NCBI GenBank assembly: GCA_964550025.1
Contig: CAZJYI010000042.1
Location: 13,028-77,027 of the forward strand
DNA length: 64,000 nt
Direction of reading: 5' to 3'
From: CAZJYI01 sp964550025
Lineage (GTDB): Bacteria > Verrucomicrobiota > Kiritimatiellia > UBA8416 > CAYOBW01
This document shows, one piece after another, positions 32,514-43,854 of this stretch; the first letter of the stretch is position 1, and every line of letters begins with the position of its first letter. The notes under the pieces are model-generated. The model saw only the letters and a list, made by a program, of their open reading frames with translations, had not been told where the DNA came from and searched no databases. The position numbers were made by a program, and so were the translations under genes.

Positions 32514-33938
32514 ATGCTTGCCAGCCTCCTGCGCGCACTTCGCACGGCCGGCATCGTGTTGGGATGCCTGCTGGGCTTCTTCTTTGTGATCGAGGTGATC
32601 CAGGCCCAACAGGTTCTCTACGCCGTGCATCCGGTCTTTGGCACAACCTTTGCGCTGCTCTTGGCCGCGGGTTGCACGGCTCTACTCGTGTGGTATGTCG
32701 TGTCTTTGAAACGCCATCCGGTCACGCTGCGTCCCCCACCCCGCCGGGAGCTGGAAAAGGCCGAAAGACGGGAACTGCGGACCTACGCGCGATACCTCCG
32801 CCGCGTCATGCGGCGCCTGGCACGAAACGAGCATCTCCCCGACATCAACCGTGCCGCCCTGGAAAGCGAGGACGAGCAACTGCGCGAAGCCCTGTCCGAC
32901 GATGCCGACATCACGGACCTTGTCGAAGCCATCCGAAATGCCGAAGAACTCCGCATCCAACCGGCGATGGCCTTGCTGGATCAGCTCGCGGAGAAGGAGG
33001 TGCGGCGCTGCGTGCGGGACGTCATGCTGGGGGTCACGTTGAGCCCCTGGCGGACCGTCGATCTGCTCGTGGTCATGTATCGCAACGCGCGCATGGTCAC
33101 GCGGATCACGGGTGTCTATAACAACAGCCCCAGGCTCCGCGAACACTTCCTCATCCTGCGGGACGTGGCCGCCATCGTGGCCACCGTCAACTTTCTCAAC
33201 TACGGGAGCCGGCTGATGCAGAACCTCGTGACGTCCGTCCCGCTGCTTGGGCGTTTCAGCGACGACGTCGCGCAGGGCGTCGGGGCAGGGCTGCTGACCT
33301 CGGTCGCGGGCCACGCGGCACTGGCGCGCTGCCGGGCTTTCCGCGGGTGGAACGAGATCGAAGCCCAGGCCACGCTCCGCAATCAGCTCGGTGTGTTCAT
33401 GGCCGATATCAAGAAGATCGTCTTCGACGACATGCTTCCCCAGATCCGCAAACCGGTCGCGGCCCTTTCACCCGACGCTGCCGGCGAGCCCGGCTGGGCG
33501 AATCGGCTGCGCGACGGAATAGCCGGCGCCATCGACGACACAACGGCCATGATGGACTCCTTCGTCCGCCAACCGGTCGTTGCCGCCGGACGCGGAGCGG
33601 CCAGAACGGGTGCGGCCCTCACGGAACGAACGATCGACGGCATACGAGCCGGCGTGAAAGGCACGGTGGCGGGCGTGCGCAAAACGGGTAAAGCCATCGG
33701 CTCCGGCGCCGCCCGAGCCGGGCGCGGCGTCGGCAGGATCGCCGCCGCCACGGGACGAACGACGAAACGCGGCGTTTCAGCGGTAACCGGGAAGCTCCGC
33801 AGGAAGAAAGGCAGCAAGAGAGCCGCTGCCGGCGATCCCGACACCCCTTCCCCGCCACCCAAAATCACCACCGCGGACGTGACCGTGGACGGCGAAGCGC
33901 CCAACGGGAAACAGCAGCCCGGGGATGCTCGCAAATAA
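32514..33938 (+). CDS. DUF697 (YcjF/TIGR01620-like) membrane protein
   Basis: A 474-residue inner-membrane protein. Two N-terminal helices (AGIVLGCLLGFFFVIEVIQ and FALLLAAGCTALLVWYVVSL) are followed by a basic helical region and the DUF697 core: LSPWRTVDLLVVMYRNARMV, ITGVYNNSPRLREHFLILRD, AQGVGAGLLTSVAGHAALAR. The final ~120 residues are low-complexity and Gly/Ala/Arg/Lys-rich with repeated GxARxG units. Relatives accompany GTPases or envelope-stress genes, but no such GTPase is next to it here. ATG at 32514 follows AAGGAG at 32503-32508; the gene begins two bases after the preceding stop, so it is part of the same operon. Confidence 0.8.
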   Translation: MLASLLRALRTAGIVLGCLLGFFFVIEVIQAQQVLYAVHPVFGTTFALLLAAGCTALLVWYVVSLKRHPVTLRPPPRRELEKAERRELRTYARYLRRVMRRLARNEHLPDINRAALESEDEQLREALSDDADITDLVEAIRNAEELRIQPAMALLDQLAEKEVRRCVRDVMLGVTLSPWRTVDLLVVMYRNARMVTRITGVYNNSPRLREHFLILRDVAAIVATVNFLNYGSRLMQNLVTSVPLLGRFSDDVAQGVGAGLLTSVAGHAALARCRAFRGWNEIEAQATLRNQLGVFMADIKKIVFDDMLPQIRKPVAALSPDAAGEPGWANRLRDGIAGAIDDTTAMMDSFVRQPVVAAGRGAARTGAALTERTIDGIRAGVKGTVAGVRKTGKAIGSGAARAGRGVGRIAAATGRTTKRGVSAVTGKLRRKKGSKRAAAGDPDTPSPPPKITTADVTVDGEAPNGKQQPGDARK

Positions 33939-33986
33939 GTGCCGTATGCCGTTGACACTCCGAGTGCAACAGGGCACCATAAACAC

Positions 33987-36881
33987 ATGATAGGGTCGCG
34001 GCTTGGATACATTGGTACGGCGCAGGTTGTAGCGGCTCACCTTCTCGTATCGACGGTCGCATCGCAGGCCGCCACACTCTACGTTGCTCCCGGTGGGAGC
34101 CACGTCCCACCCTACACCAACTGGCTCACGGCGGCCACGAACATCCAGGCGGCGGTGGATACGGCAGGAGGCGGCGACACCGTCCTCCTCACCAACGCGG
34201 CATTCGCCCTTTCCTCGCAAGTCACCGTCACCAACGGCCTCACCATTCTTGGAGCGACAAACGGCACGGGCGCACAAGTCAGCGGTGCCGGCCGGACACG
34301 TTGCTTCTACCTCAGTCACCCTGGCGCCGTCCTTGACGGCCTGACCATCGCCGACGGATGCGCGGGAGACGGCGGGGGCGTGTACGTCCATGAGAGCGGG
34401 ACCGTCCTCAACTGTACCATCACGAACAACACGGCTACCAACGCGTATAGCAGAGAAGAAGCGTGTGGTGGCGGCGGCATCTGCCTGTGGAACGGGGGCA
34501 TCGTGAGAGACTGCCTCATCGTGGCCAACTCCGCGACGAATGAGGGCGGTGGCATTCTGTGCTACTCCAACGGCCTGATTACGCACTGCGAGATCAGGCA
34601 CAACACATGCATAGACGACGGAGCAGGGGTGACGTGCCGCAGTGGCGGCGTCGTACGCCGCTCGCTGATAGAGGGCAACGTCTCCAGCGACAAGGGTGGC
34701 GGAGCACAGGCCCACGGGGCAGGACGTGTCGAACATTGCATCGTCCGGCACAACAGCGCGAACTACGGTGGCGGGGGAATCTACACTCGCAACGGCGGAA
34801 CGGCAAGAAACTGCCTGGTTACGCAGAACAGTGCCGCCCTCTACGGTGGAGGCATTGTGACCTATTTCGTCGATGCGCACATCGAGAGTTGTACGATCGT
34901 GTCGAACAGCGCGAACAACGGCGGCGGTATCTACCTGTTCAGCCACGCCTCGATCGAAAACTCCATCATGTGCTTCAACACGGCCACGGAGAACTACGAC
35001 GAAATTAACGGGGATTCGGCGCGCAACCCAACTATTTCCAATTGCTGCTGTACGTTACTGCTCCCCGGCACGGGGAATATCACGAACAACCCTTCCTTCA
35101 TCGACATGGCGAACGGTGACTATCGGCTCGCGGAGGGATCGCCCTGCATCGATGCGGGAGTCCTCCAGCCATGGATGTATGGAGCGCACGATCTCCAAGA
35201 CGCGGACCGCGTCCTGGGACCGAGGGTCGACATCGGCGCGTACGAGAGCGCGGGGGCATTCTCCTGCAGCTTCACAACAGCATCTCGCCACTTGGGCGGC
35301 GGGGCTTGGGAAGCGGTCCTCACGGCGCACGCGGGGGGGACGAACATAGTCCAACCCTATTTCGTGTGGGACCTCGACGCTGACGGCATCCGCGATTGCG
35401 AAGGTCTGGAGTACAGCACACTGACGCGCATCTACGATGGGACTGGCCTGCATCGCGCGACGTTGACCGTCGAGAACGCGACGGGAGAGAAAGCGTCCTA
35501 CACCAGTGTCTTCAGTGTCGGTCCGGCCGCATACGTTTCATCAACAGGATCCGACGTGTACCCGTATGCCAGCGCGGCTGACGCTGCCAGAAGCGTCCAT
35601 GCGGCCCTTGCTGCCGTCGTCAACCAGGGTGGCTCCGTCGTTATTGTGCTCGGTGGTACGTACCAACTGACGGACCAGGTCACGCTCACTGATCCCATCG
35701 AGATCCACGGCCATGGGAATCGCGACGAGATCGTCGTGAGAGCCGCGACCGGTCAGCGCTGTTTCTACCTCGACAACCCGGGGGCCGCTGTCGCCAACCT
35801 GACGATCACGGGGGGATCGGCCAACAATGGAGGCGGCGTCTATATCGATAGCGGTGGAACCGTGAGCGACTGCAGCATCGTCAGCAACGAGGCGGACTGG
35901 GGCGCCGGAGTCTACGTCAGCGAGAAAGGCACTGTGCAACGCTGCCTGATATCCGACAACTCCGGTTCGAGCTACGGCACCGGGGCATACCTCAAAGGGG
36001 GGCTTCTGCGTGACTGCGTGATCACGCGCAATGGTGATACTGCTTACGGAGGCGCCGGGGTCCATTGCTCCGGCAACACCTTGGTCCGTCACTGCACGAT
36101 AGTGAGCAACCGATGCGTTGGGCGCTGGAGCTACTGCGGCGGAGTTGTGCGCGAGGGAAGCGCGAGAGTTTGGGATTCCATAGTCTACGATAACGATCAC
36201 GTAGTACGGGTTGGCGAAATCCATGTCAGCAACTGGAAGGGCGAAGGAACCGCAACAAGCTTCCTCAACTGCTGCACAACACCGCTGCCGCCGGGCACAG
36301 GCAACATCACCAACACACCCGGTTTTGTGAATCTCGACGCCGGCGACGTCCGTCTTGCGCCGGGATCGCCCTGCATCGATCAAGGACTGGCCGGTCCGGA
36401 GTCCGGGCAAGACATTGACGGCATCCCGCGGCCGCTGGACGGGAACGGGGACGGCCGCGCCGTTTCCGACATGGGTGCCTACGAGTACTTTCTCCCAACC
36501 GCGGATTCGGACGGTGACGGACTCACCGACACGAACGAGCTCTACGTGGTGGGCACCAGCCCGGTCAGTCCCGACACAGACGGGGACACCTCGGGTGACG
36601 GAGACGAGGTGATCGCCGGGACGGATCCGCTGAGCCCCTTCAGCGTCTTCGCCATCCACGACGAGTGGTACGACGCCTCGTCCCGCGCGGTCGTGCTCTC
36701 GTGGAACAGCATCACCGGACGCTTGTACACGGTGCAGCACACTGATGACCTCGTTTCGGGACCGTGGACAGACCTCCCCGCCCGGACCGAAATCCCCGGC
36801 ACGGGATCACTGCTGAACTGCACCAACCCGGCAGCCGCGGCGCCTTCCTACCACCGCGTTCTTGTCCGGCACGCTCCGTGA
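33987..36881 (+). CDS. Secreted right-handed beta-helix protein with TSP3-like Ca-binding repeats
   Basis: A 964-residue protein. A leader ending VASQA precedes ATLYVAPGGSH. Two parallel beta-helix units (about residues 30-420 and 535-800) each open with a pectate-lyase-like first strand and carry repeated GGG(V/I)Y...NC.I..N coils. Both end in the same block, (L)PGTGNITN-P-F...G-(D)-RLA-GSPCID, typical of a choice-of-anchor Q-type segment. A PKD-like domain lies between the units. Near residue 835 acidic repeats DSDGDGLTDTNE and DTDGDTSGDGDE match calcium-binding TSP3/dockerin-like loops. A C-terminal sandwich follows. The enzymatic activity is unknown; polysaccharide lyase or adhesin roles are possible. 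The start is moderately uncertain because no strong ribosome site precedes 33987. Confidence 0.8.
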   Translation: MIGSRLGYIGTAQVVAAHLLVSTVASQAATLYVAPGGSHVPPYTNWLTAATNIQAAVDTAGGGDTVLLTNAAFALSSQVTVTNGLTILGATNGTGAQVSGAGRTRCFYLSHPGAVLDGLTIADGCAGDGGGVYVHESGTVLNCTITNNTATNAYSREEACGGGGICLWNGGIVRDCLIVANSATNEGGGILCYSNGLITHCEIRHNTCIDDGAGVTCRSGGVVRRSLIEGNVSSDKGGGAQAHGAGRVEHCIVRHNSANYGGGGIYTRNGGTARNCLVTQNSAALYGGGIVTYFVDAHIESCTIVSNSANNGGGIYLFSHASIENSIMCFNTATENYDEINGDSARNPTISNCCCTLLLPGTGNITNNPSFIDMANGDYRLAEGSPCIDAGVLQPWMYGAHDLQDADRVLGPRVDIGAYESAGAFSCSFTTASRHLGGGAWEAVLTAHAGGTNIVQPYFVWDLDADGIRDCEGLEYSTLTRIYDGTGLHRATLTVENATGEKASYTSVFSVGPAAYVSSTGSDVYPYASAADAARSVHAALAAVVNQGGSVVIVLGGTYQLTDQVTLTDPIEIHGHGNRDEIVVRAATGQRCFYLDNPGAAVANLTITGGSANNGGGVYIDSGGTVSDCSIVSNEADWGAGVYVSEKGTVQRCLISDNSGSSYGTGAYLKGGLLRDCVITRNGDTAYGGAGVHCSGNTLVRHCTIVSNRCVGRWSYCGGVVREGSARVWDSIVYDNDHVVRVGEIHVSNWKGEGTATSFLNCCTTPLPPGTGNITNTPGFVNLDAGDVRLAPGSPCIDQGLAGPESGQDIDGIPRPLDGNGDGRAVSDMGAYEYFLPTADSDGDGLTDTNELYVVGTSPVSPDTDGDTSGDGDEVIAGTDPLSPFSVFAIHDEWYDASSRAVVLSWNSITGRLYTVQHTDDLVSGPWTDLPARTEIPGTGSLLNCTNPAAAAPSYHRVLVRHAP

Positions 36882-36911
36882 TCGGTCCCCTCGGACGGCA
36901 TGCGCCCCCCG

Positions 36912-37030
36912 GCAACCACGAGCACGAACGGTAGCCGCGAGCGTGAGATGTAACCACGAGCGTGAGCGAGTGGACATCCCCCCGGTGCGCTCGCCCGTCT
37001 TCAGATCCACTCATTTACACTCGTGGCTAC
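36912..37030. repeat. GTAGCC(A/G)CGAGCGTGAGCGAG family copies, partly inverted
   Basis: Direct-orientation copies begin at about 36912, 36931 and 36950 (GTAACCACGAGCGTGAGCGA and relatives). An inverted copy ends at 37030, and its complement matches the 36950 copy at 20 of 25 positions, giving a long imperfect hairpin. A related element lies at 11224-11263. The 236-nt gap between the convergent beta-helix and clpB genes holds only these and a heptad block. Confidence 0.7.
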
Positions 37031-37065
37031 GCATCAAACCGTGTTACTTCGTTCTCCCCCTCACA

Positions 37066-37110
37066 CTTCGACATTCATTATTGGGCTGTTCATCATTCGA
37101 CATTTCCCCC
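37066..37110. repeat. GAAyrTy heptad repeat block
   Basis: The complement includes GAATGAT, GAACAGC, GAATGTC and GAAGTG units in near-7-bp register. It belongs to the family at 5071-5176 and 27777-27822. It lies between convergent genes, directly after the end of clpB. Confidence 0.65.
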
Positions 37111-37117
37111 TCCCCTC

Positions 37118-39718
<2,601 letters not shown>

Positions 39719-39963
39719 TGATCCATCACCTCCATGTTGACTCACCACGCAGACGGGAAGCAACTCCTGTGCCACAGCAAAGAACAACACCGCAACAAAC
39801 TCATGTACAACATGTTACAAGAACAGCCCAGAACCATCGATAGCGCCATTATGTCTCACATATCCGCAAGCCCACATGAAGAACTACGCCAATATTTCCC
39901 AAGACGCGTCAAAACGCCAAGTACACCGCGGAAGCCGGAGGCCGGCGACGGGAACCAGCGACA

Positions 39964-40114
39964 GGGACAGACCCTGTACATCCGTACACCCGGCAGGGAG
40001 GGACAGACCCCGCACATGGCGGGGTCCGGGACGAAACGGACGGGGACAGACCCTGAACACCCGCACCCATAGCAACAGGACAACGGACAGGGACGGGGAC
40101 GGGGACAGACCCTG
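39964..40114. repeat. Four copies of a GGGACAGACCC element
   Basis: GGGACAGACCCTGT (39964), GGGACAGACCCCG (40000), GGGGACAGACCCTG (40042) and GGGGACAGACCCTGT (40101). Spacing is irregular (36, 42 and 59 nt), unlike CRISPR. Each unit contains a short imperfect GGG...CCC dyad. Similar GGGTCTGTCCC elements are known near REP-associated transposases in other bacteria, but no transposase is visible here. Confidence 0.8.
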
Positions 40115-40275
40115 TCATATGGCGGTCCGCGCCGGTCGGTCACGCGGCAGAAACGATGCAGAAAACGCTTGTAAAGGCCGGTTTTTTGGGGTACTAAAGC
40201 CAACCCATTTTTTTTCGTGTGACGCTGGGAAAGCTCCGGCGTTGAACGAAGTGATCTTGTTTTCTTTTTCCAGCA

Positions 40276-40297
40276 GTGCCGGGCCGCACACCCCGGC
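40276..40297 (+). promoter_or_regulatory. Leader hairpin before the ABC ATPase gene
   Basis: TGCCGGG (40276-40282) pairs with CCCGGCA (40291-40297) around an 8-nt loop, about 12 nt before AGGAGGG. There is no T tract after it, so it is not a terminator. It could affect mRNA stability or ribosome access. Confidence 0.35.
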
Positions 40298-40319
40298 AGC
40301 AACCAACCAGGAGGGTACG

Positions 40320-41054
40320 ATGCTAGAGGTCAAGCAACTCCGCAAGACATTCGGCCCTATCGAAGCCGTGAGAGGAGTCTCTTTCACGGCTGAGAAGGGG
40401 GAGGTCCTAGGATTCCTAGGGCCAAACGGCGCCGGGAAGACAACGACCATGCGCATGATCACGGGATTCCTGCCGCCCACGTCGGGCACGGCCGTCGTCA
40501 ACGGGCATGACGTGCTGCAGGCGCCTGTGGCAGCCAAATCGCAGATCGGCTATCTGCCGGAGCAGGCCCCGGCATACGACTCGATGACAGTGACGGCCTT
40601 TCTGCTCTTCGTGGCGGAGGTGCGCGGCATCCGGGGTGCGGAGAGGAAGCGCGTCGTTGAGGAGGCCATCAAGCGTTGCCACCTGGAGCGCGTGCGCAAC
40701 CAGTCGGTACACACTCTCTCAAAGGGGTATCGCCAGCGTGCCTGTTTCGCACAGGCCATCTTGCACGACCCGCCGATTCTCATCATGGACGAGCCGACGG
40801 ACGGGCTCGACCCGAACCAGAAGTTCACCGTCCGGCAGATGATCAAGGAAATGGCAGCCGAGAAGACCATCATCATTTCGACGCACATCCTCGAAGAGGT
40901 CGACGCGGTCTGCAGTCGGGCAATCATCATCAGCAACGGCGAGATCGTGGCCAACGACACGCCTGAGGAACTGAAGAAGAAGAGCGAATCGGGGCGTCTT
41001 GACGATGTCTTCCGCATGCTGACTGTTGGAAAGGAGAGCGACCGTAATGACTAG
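40320..41054 (+). CDS. ABC transporter ATPase (GldA-like)
   Basis: A 244-residue cytoplasmic ATPase. Walker A GPNGAGKT (34-41), Q-loop region YLPEQAPAYDSMTV, signature LSKGYRQR (a variant of LSGGQ common in drug-export and GldA-like ATPases), Walker B ILIMDEPTDGLDPNQ and the H-loop ISTHILEEVD are all present. With the permease and GldG-like protein that follow, it matches GldA/GldF/GldG-type systems, linked in Bacteroidetes to gliding and envelope functions; PVC homologues are uncharacterised. AGGAGG precedes ATG 40320. It overlaps the permease gene by 8 nt. Confidence 0.93.
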   Translation: MLEVKQLRKTFGPIEAVRGVSFTAEKGEVLGFLGPNGAGKTTTMRMITGFLPPTSGTAVVNGHDVLQAPVAAKSQIGYLPEQAPAYDSMTVTAFLLFVAEVRGIRGAERKRVVEEAIKRCHLERVRNQSVHTLSKGYRQRACFAQAILHDPPILIMDEPTDGLDPNQKFTVRQMIKEMAAEKTIIISTHILEEVDAVCSRAIIISNGEIVANDTPEELKKKSESGRLDDVFRMLTVGKESDRND

Positions 41055-41787
41055 CGTGAGGAATTGCTTTACGGTGTTCAAGCGAGAGCTCAAGTCTTAC
41101 TTCGAGTCTCCGGTAGCCTACGTATTCATGGTCGTCTTCCTCGTGTTGACGGGGTTTCTGACCTTTGCCGTCACCAGTTTCTACGAGCGGCGCGTCGCCG
41201 ACCTGCAGCCGTTCTTTTTCTGGCATCCGTGGGTATACCTGCTGCTGATCCCGGCCGCGACAATGGGCTTGTGGGCGGAGGAGCGCCGCACGGGCACCAT
41301 CGAGCTCCTGCTGACCATGCCGGTCACGCTGCTGCAGGCGATAATGGGGAAGTTCCTGGCGGCCTGGCTGTTCATACTGATCGGGCTGGCAATGACGCTC
41401 CCGATCGTCTTCACGGCCGTTCACCTGGGCAACCCCGACATGGGCGTCGTGGTCAGCGGCTACGTAGGATCCATTCTCCTTGCCGGCTCCTACGTTGCGG
41501 TTGGCATGCTGACCTCCGCGATGTCACGCAGCCAGGTGATCAGCTTCGTGCTGGCGCTGGTCATCTGCCTGCTCCTGGTCATCGCGGGATGGCCGCCGGT
41601 CACGGGGCTGTTCAAATGGGCTCCGGCCTGGCTCGTTGACGGCGTAGCTTCGTTCAGTTTCATGCCGCACTTCGAGTCGATCCAGCGCGGGGTGCTTGAT
41701 ATCCGCGATATCGCCTATTACGCGAGCGTCATGATCTTCATGGTGTTTGCCACGCACGTGGTTCTGGAAAACCGCAAATCGGCCTAG
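41047..41787 (+). CDS. ABC-2 type permease (GldF-like)
   Basis: A 246-residue inner-membrane protein with six hydrophobic segments. The N-terminal FTVFKRELKSYFESPVAYVF is characteristic of GldF-like ABC-2 permeases, as is the MGLWAEERRTGTIELLLTMP loop that couples to the ATPase. Further helices include FLAAWLFILIGLAMTLPIVF and VISFVLALVICLLLVIAGWP. ATG at 41047 lies inside the end of the ATPase gene and has AAGGAG about 10 nt upstream. The transported substrate is unknown. Confidence 0.92.
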   Translation: MTSVRNCFTVFKRELKSYFESPVAYVFMVVFLVLTGFLTFAVTSFYERRVADLQPFFFWHPWVYLLLIPAATMGLWAEERRTGTIELLLTMPVTLLQAIMGKFLAAWLFILIGLAMTLPIVFTAVHLGNPDMGVVVSGYVGSILLAGSYVAVGMLTSAMSRSQVISFVLALVICLLLVIAGWPPVTGLFKWAPAWLVDGVASFSFMPHFESIQRGVLDIRDIAYYASVMIFMVFATHVVLENRKSA

Positions 41788-41832
41788 CCTGGTCACCACG
41801 GCAGATGGTCATATGTTTGTGAGGAAGCAACG

Positions 41833-43824
41833 ATGAATGATACGAACCCAGAAGCAATGATGAAGGTAAGCGGCTCGTCGGACGGGCCGTCGGAAGCGGG
41901 GACGCCCCCTGCCGCCGGAAGCCCGGCCTCCGGGAAACCGCGTTCGGACGTGTTGATGAAGCTGAGCGGCGGGATTATCGGGCTGGTCGTCCTGCTGGTC
42001 ATCATGGTCGCGGCCAACGTGATCATAGGCAGCGTTCGGCTACGCACGGATCTGACCGAGGAGGGGCTCTACACCCTTTCGGACGGGACGCGCAACCTCC
42101 TGAAGAAGCTCGACAGGAACGTCACCCTCAAACTGTTCTTCAGCGGCAGTTCCAAGGATACGCCGGTATACCTCAAGAACTACGCGCGCCAGGTCGAAGA
42201 CCTGCTGCACGAGTATCGGATGGCCGGAAAGAACATCACGATCGAGAAGCACGATCCCAAGCCGGATTCGGACGCCGAGGAGTGGGCTCAGCGGTATGGC
42301 ATTTCCGGCCAGTCGATCGGCATGTTCGGCCCGCCCGTGTATTTCGGTCTTGTTGCCGACTCGGGCGGCACGGAGGGCGTGATCCCTGCGCTGGACCCGC
42401 GCCAGGAGCAGCTTCTCGAATACAACATCACACGCCTGATTTACCGCGTGGCCAATCCTGAGAAGCCGGTGATCGGCGTCTTGAGCAGCCTGCCCGTGAT
42501 GGGCTCGCAACAGCCGCCGTTCGCCATGCCGGGACAGCCGCGCCCGCCGCAGCAGCCCGCGTGGATCGCGCTCCAGGAGCTGCGTGCCGATTTCGAGGTG
42601 CGCGAGATACCGACCTCTGCGGAGACGATTGAGGGCGACGTGGACGCACTTGTGGTCATCCATCCCAAGAACTTCTCGGACAAGCTGCTGTACGCCATCG
42701 ATCAGTACGTCCTGGGCGGCGGCAAAGCGTTGGTCTGCCTCGATCCGTTCAGCACAATCGACATGCAGAACAACATGCAGCCACAGCAATTCAGCATGCC
42801 GAACGCGTCGTCGGAGTTCGGGAAGCTGCTCGGCGCGTGGGGAGTTGGTTTCGATCCGTCCAAGGTCCTCGCGGACTCGCGCGCGGTCTCGCGCCTGCGC
42901 GGCCAGGGCAACCGTGTTGAGGAGAGCCTGGTATTCCTCTCGCTCGGGACGCAGAACATCAACAAGGACGAGATCCTGACGTCGCAGCTCGATTCGCTGA
43001 TGATGCCCTTTGCCGGTACGTTCGAAGACACGACCGACGAAGGACTGACGATGACGCCGTTGGTCGAGTCCTCCTCTACCGCCTGCCTGGTGGGCGCCAT
43101 GTCGGCGCGCTTCGGAGGACAGGCGGTCCGCTCGGAGTTCAAGCCGGGCGGCACCCAGATGAATCTTGCTGTCCGCCTGACGGGAACGTTCAAGACGGCC
43201 TTCCCCGACGGGGCGCCCAAGGACGACGGCGAGGGCGACGAGGAGGAGAAAGAAGAGGTCGCCGAGGGGCGCAAGGAAGGTGAAAGCACCGTCCTGCTGG
43301 TAGGCGACACGGACCTCGTCTACGACCGTTATTGCGTGCAGGAGATGAACTTCTTCGGCATGAAGGCCCACCAGCCGCTGAATGACAATCTCAACTTCTT
43401 CGCCAACATGGTAGAGCAGATCTCGGGCAGTTCCGACCTGATCGGGATTCGCTCGCGCGGCAAGTTCAGCCGGCCGTTCACCCGTGTCGACCAGCTCGAG
43501 CAGGATGCCCGCAGCCAGTGGCAGGCCAAGGAGGACGAGCTGGTGAAGAAGCTGCAGGACACGCAGCAGCAGCTCAACAAGATGCAGTCCGAAAAGCAGG
43601 GCAACCAGAAGTACATCCTCAGCCCGAAGCAGAAGGAAGCCATCGCCAATTTCCGCAAGGAAGAAGCCAGCGTCAAGCGTGAGTTGAAAGACGTGCGCAA
43701 GAACCTGCGGCGCGGGATCGAGCGTCTCGGGGTCAAGGTCAAGGTCATCAATATTGCCCTGATGCCGGTGCTGATCAGCCTCGTCGGCGTCTGTTACGGA
43801 CTCTACCGCAGGAAGCGCAAATAG
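41833..43824 (+). CDS. GldG-like ABC-associated substrate protein
   Basis: A 663-residue protein. After a ~40-residue Pro/Ser/Gly-rich cytoplasmic N terminus comes one membrane helix (GGIIGLVVLLVIMVAANVII), then RTDLTEEGLYTLSDGTRNLL, the hallmark of the Gldg/ABC-transp_aux family. A large periplasmic region follows (YLKNYARQVEDLLHEYRMAG, DALVVIHPKNFSDKLLYAID, YVLGGGKALVCLDPFS). An acidic insert (DDGEGDEEEKEE) and a coiled coil near 565-630 precede a final helix (INIALMPVLISLVGVCYGLY). GAGGAA precedes the start. It probably couples the ABC pair to periplasmic partners; the mechanism is unknown. Confidence 0.9.
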   Translation: MNDTNPEAMMKVSGSSDGPSEAGTPPAAGSPASGKPRSDVLMKLSGGIIGLVVLLVIMVAANVIIGSVRLRTDLTEEGLYTLSDGTRNLLKKLDRNVTLKLFFSGSSKDTPVYLKNYARQVEDLLHEYRMAGKNITIEKHDPKPDSDAEEWAQRYGISGQSIGMFGPPVYFGLVADSGGTEGVIPALDPRQEQLLEYNITRLIYRVANPEKPVIGVLSSLPVMGSQQPPFAMPGQPRPPQQPAWIALQELRADFEVREIPTSAETIEGDVDALVVIHPKNFSDKLLYAIDQYVLGGGKALVCLDPFSTIDMQNNMQPQQFSMPNASSEFGKLLGAWGVGFDPSKVLADSRAVSRLRGQGNRVEESLVFLSLGTQNINKDEILTSQLDSLMMPFAGTFEDTTDEGLTMTPLVESSSTACLVGAMSARFGGQAVRSEFKPGGTQMNLAVRLTGTFKTAFPDGAPKDDGEGDEEEKEEVAEGRKEGESTVLLVGDTDLVYDRYCVQEMNFFGMKAHQPLNDNLNFFANMVEQISGSSDLIGIRSRGKFSRPFTRVDQLEQDARSQWQAKEDELVKKLQDTQQQLNKMQSEKQGNQKYILSPKQKEAIANFRKEEASVKRELKDVRKNLRRGIERLGVKVKVINIALMPVLISLVGVCYGLYRRKRK

Positions 43825-43854
43825 CCGACATCTGAGAACCAAGGGAGACAATCG

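Larger units (their letters stand above)
39719..40319. other. 600-nt divergent gap with GGGACAGACCC repeats and poly-T runs
   Basis: No gene is supported. Four near-identical GGGACAGACC(C/T) units lie at 39964-40114. Runs of six and eight T follow at about 40181-40220. A TGCCGGG/CCCGGCA hairpin (40276-40297) precedes the ribosome site of the ABC ATPase. Promoters for clpB and the ABC operon should be here; no CIRCE or clear sigma-factor site was recognised. Confidence 0.6.

Noticed and set aside
39964..40114. Possible CRISPR array
   Set aside because: The units are only 13-15 nt, spaced irregularly at 36-59 nt, with no cas genes nearby.
39719..40319. CIRCE heat-shock operator upstream of clpB
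   Set aside because: No TTAGCACTC...GAGTGCTAA dyad or near match was seen on either strand.
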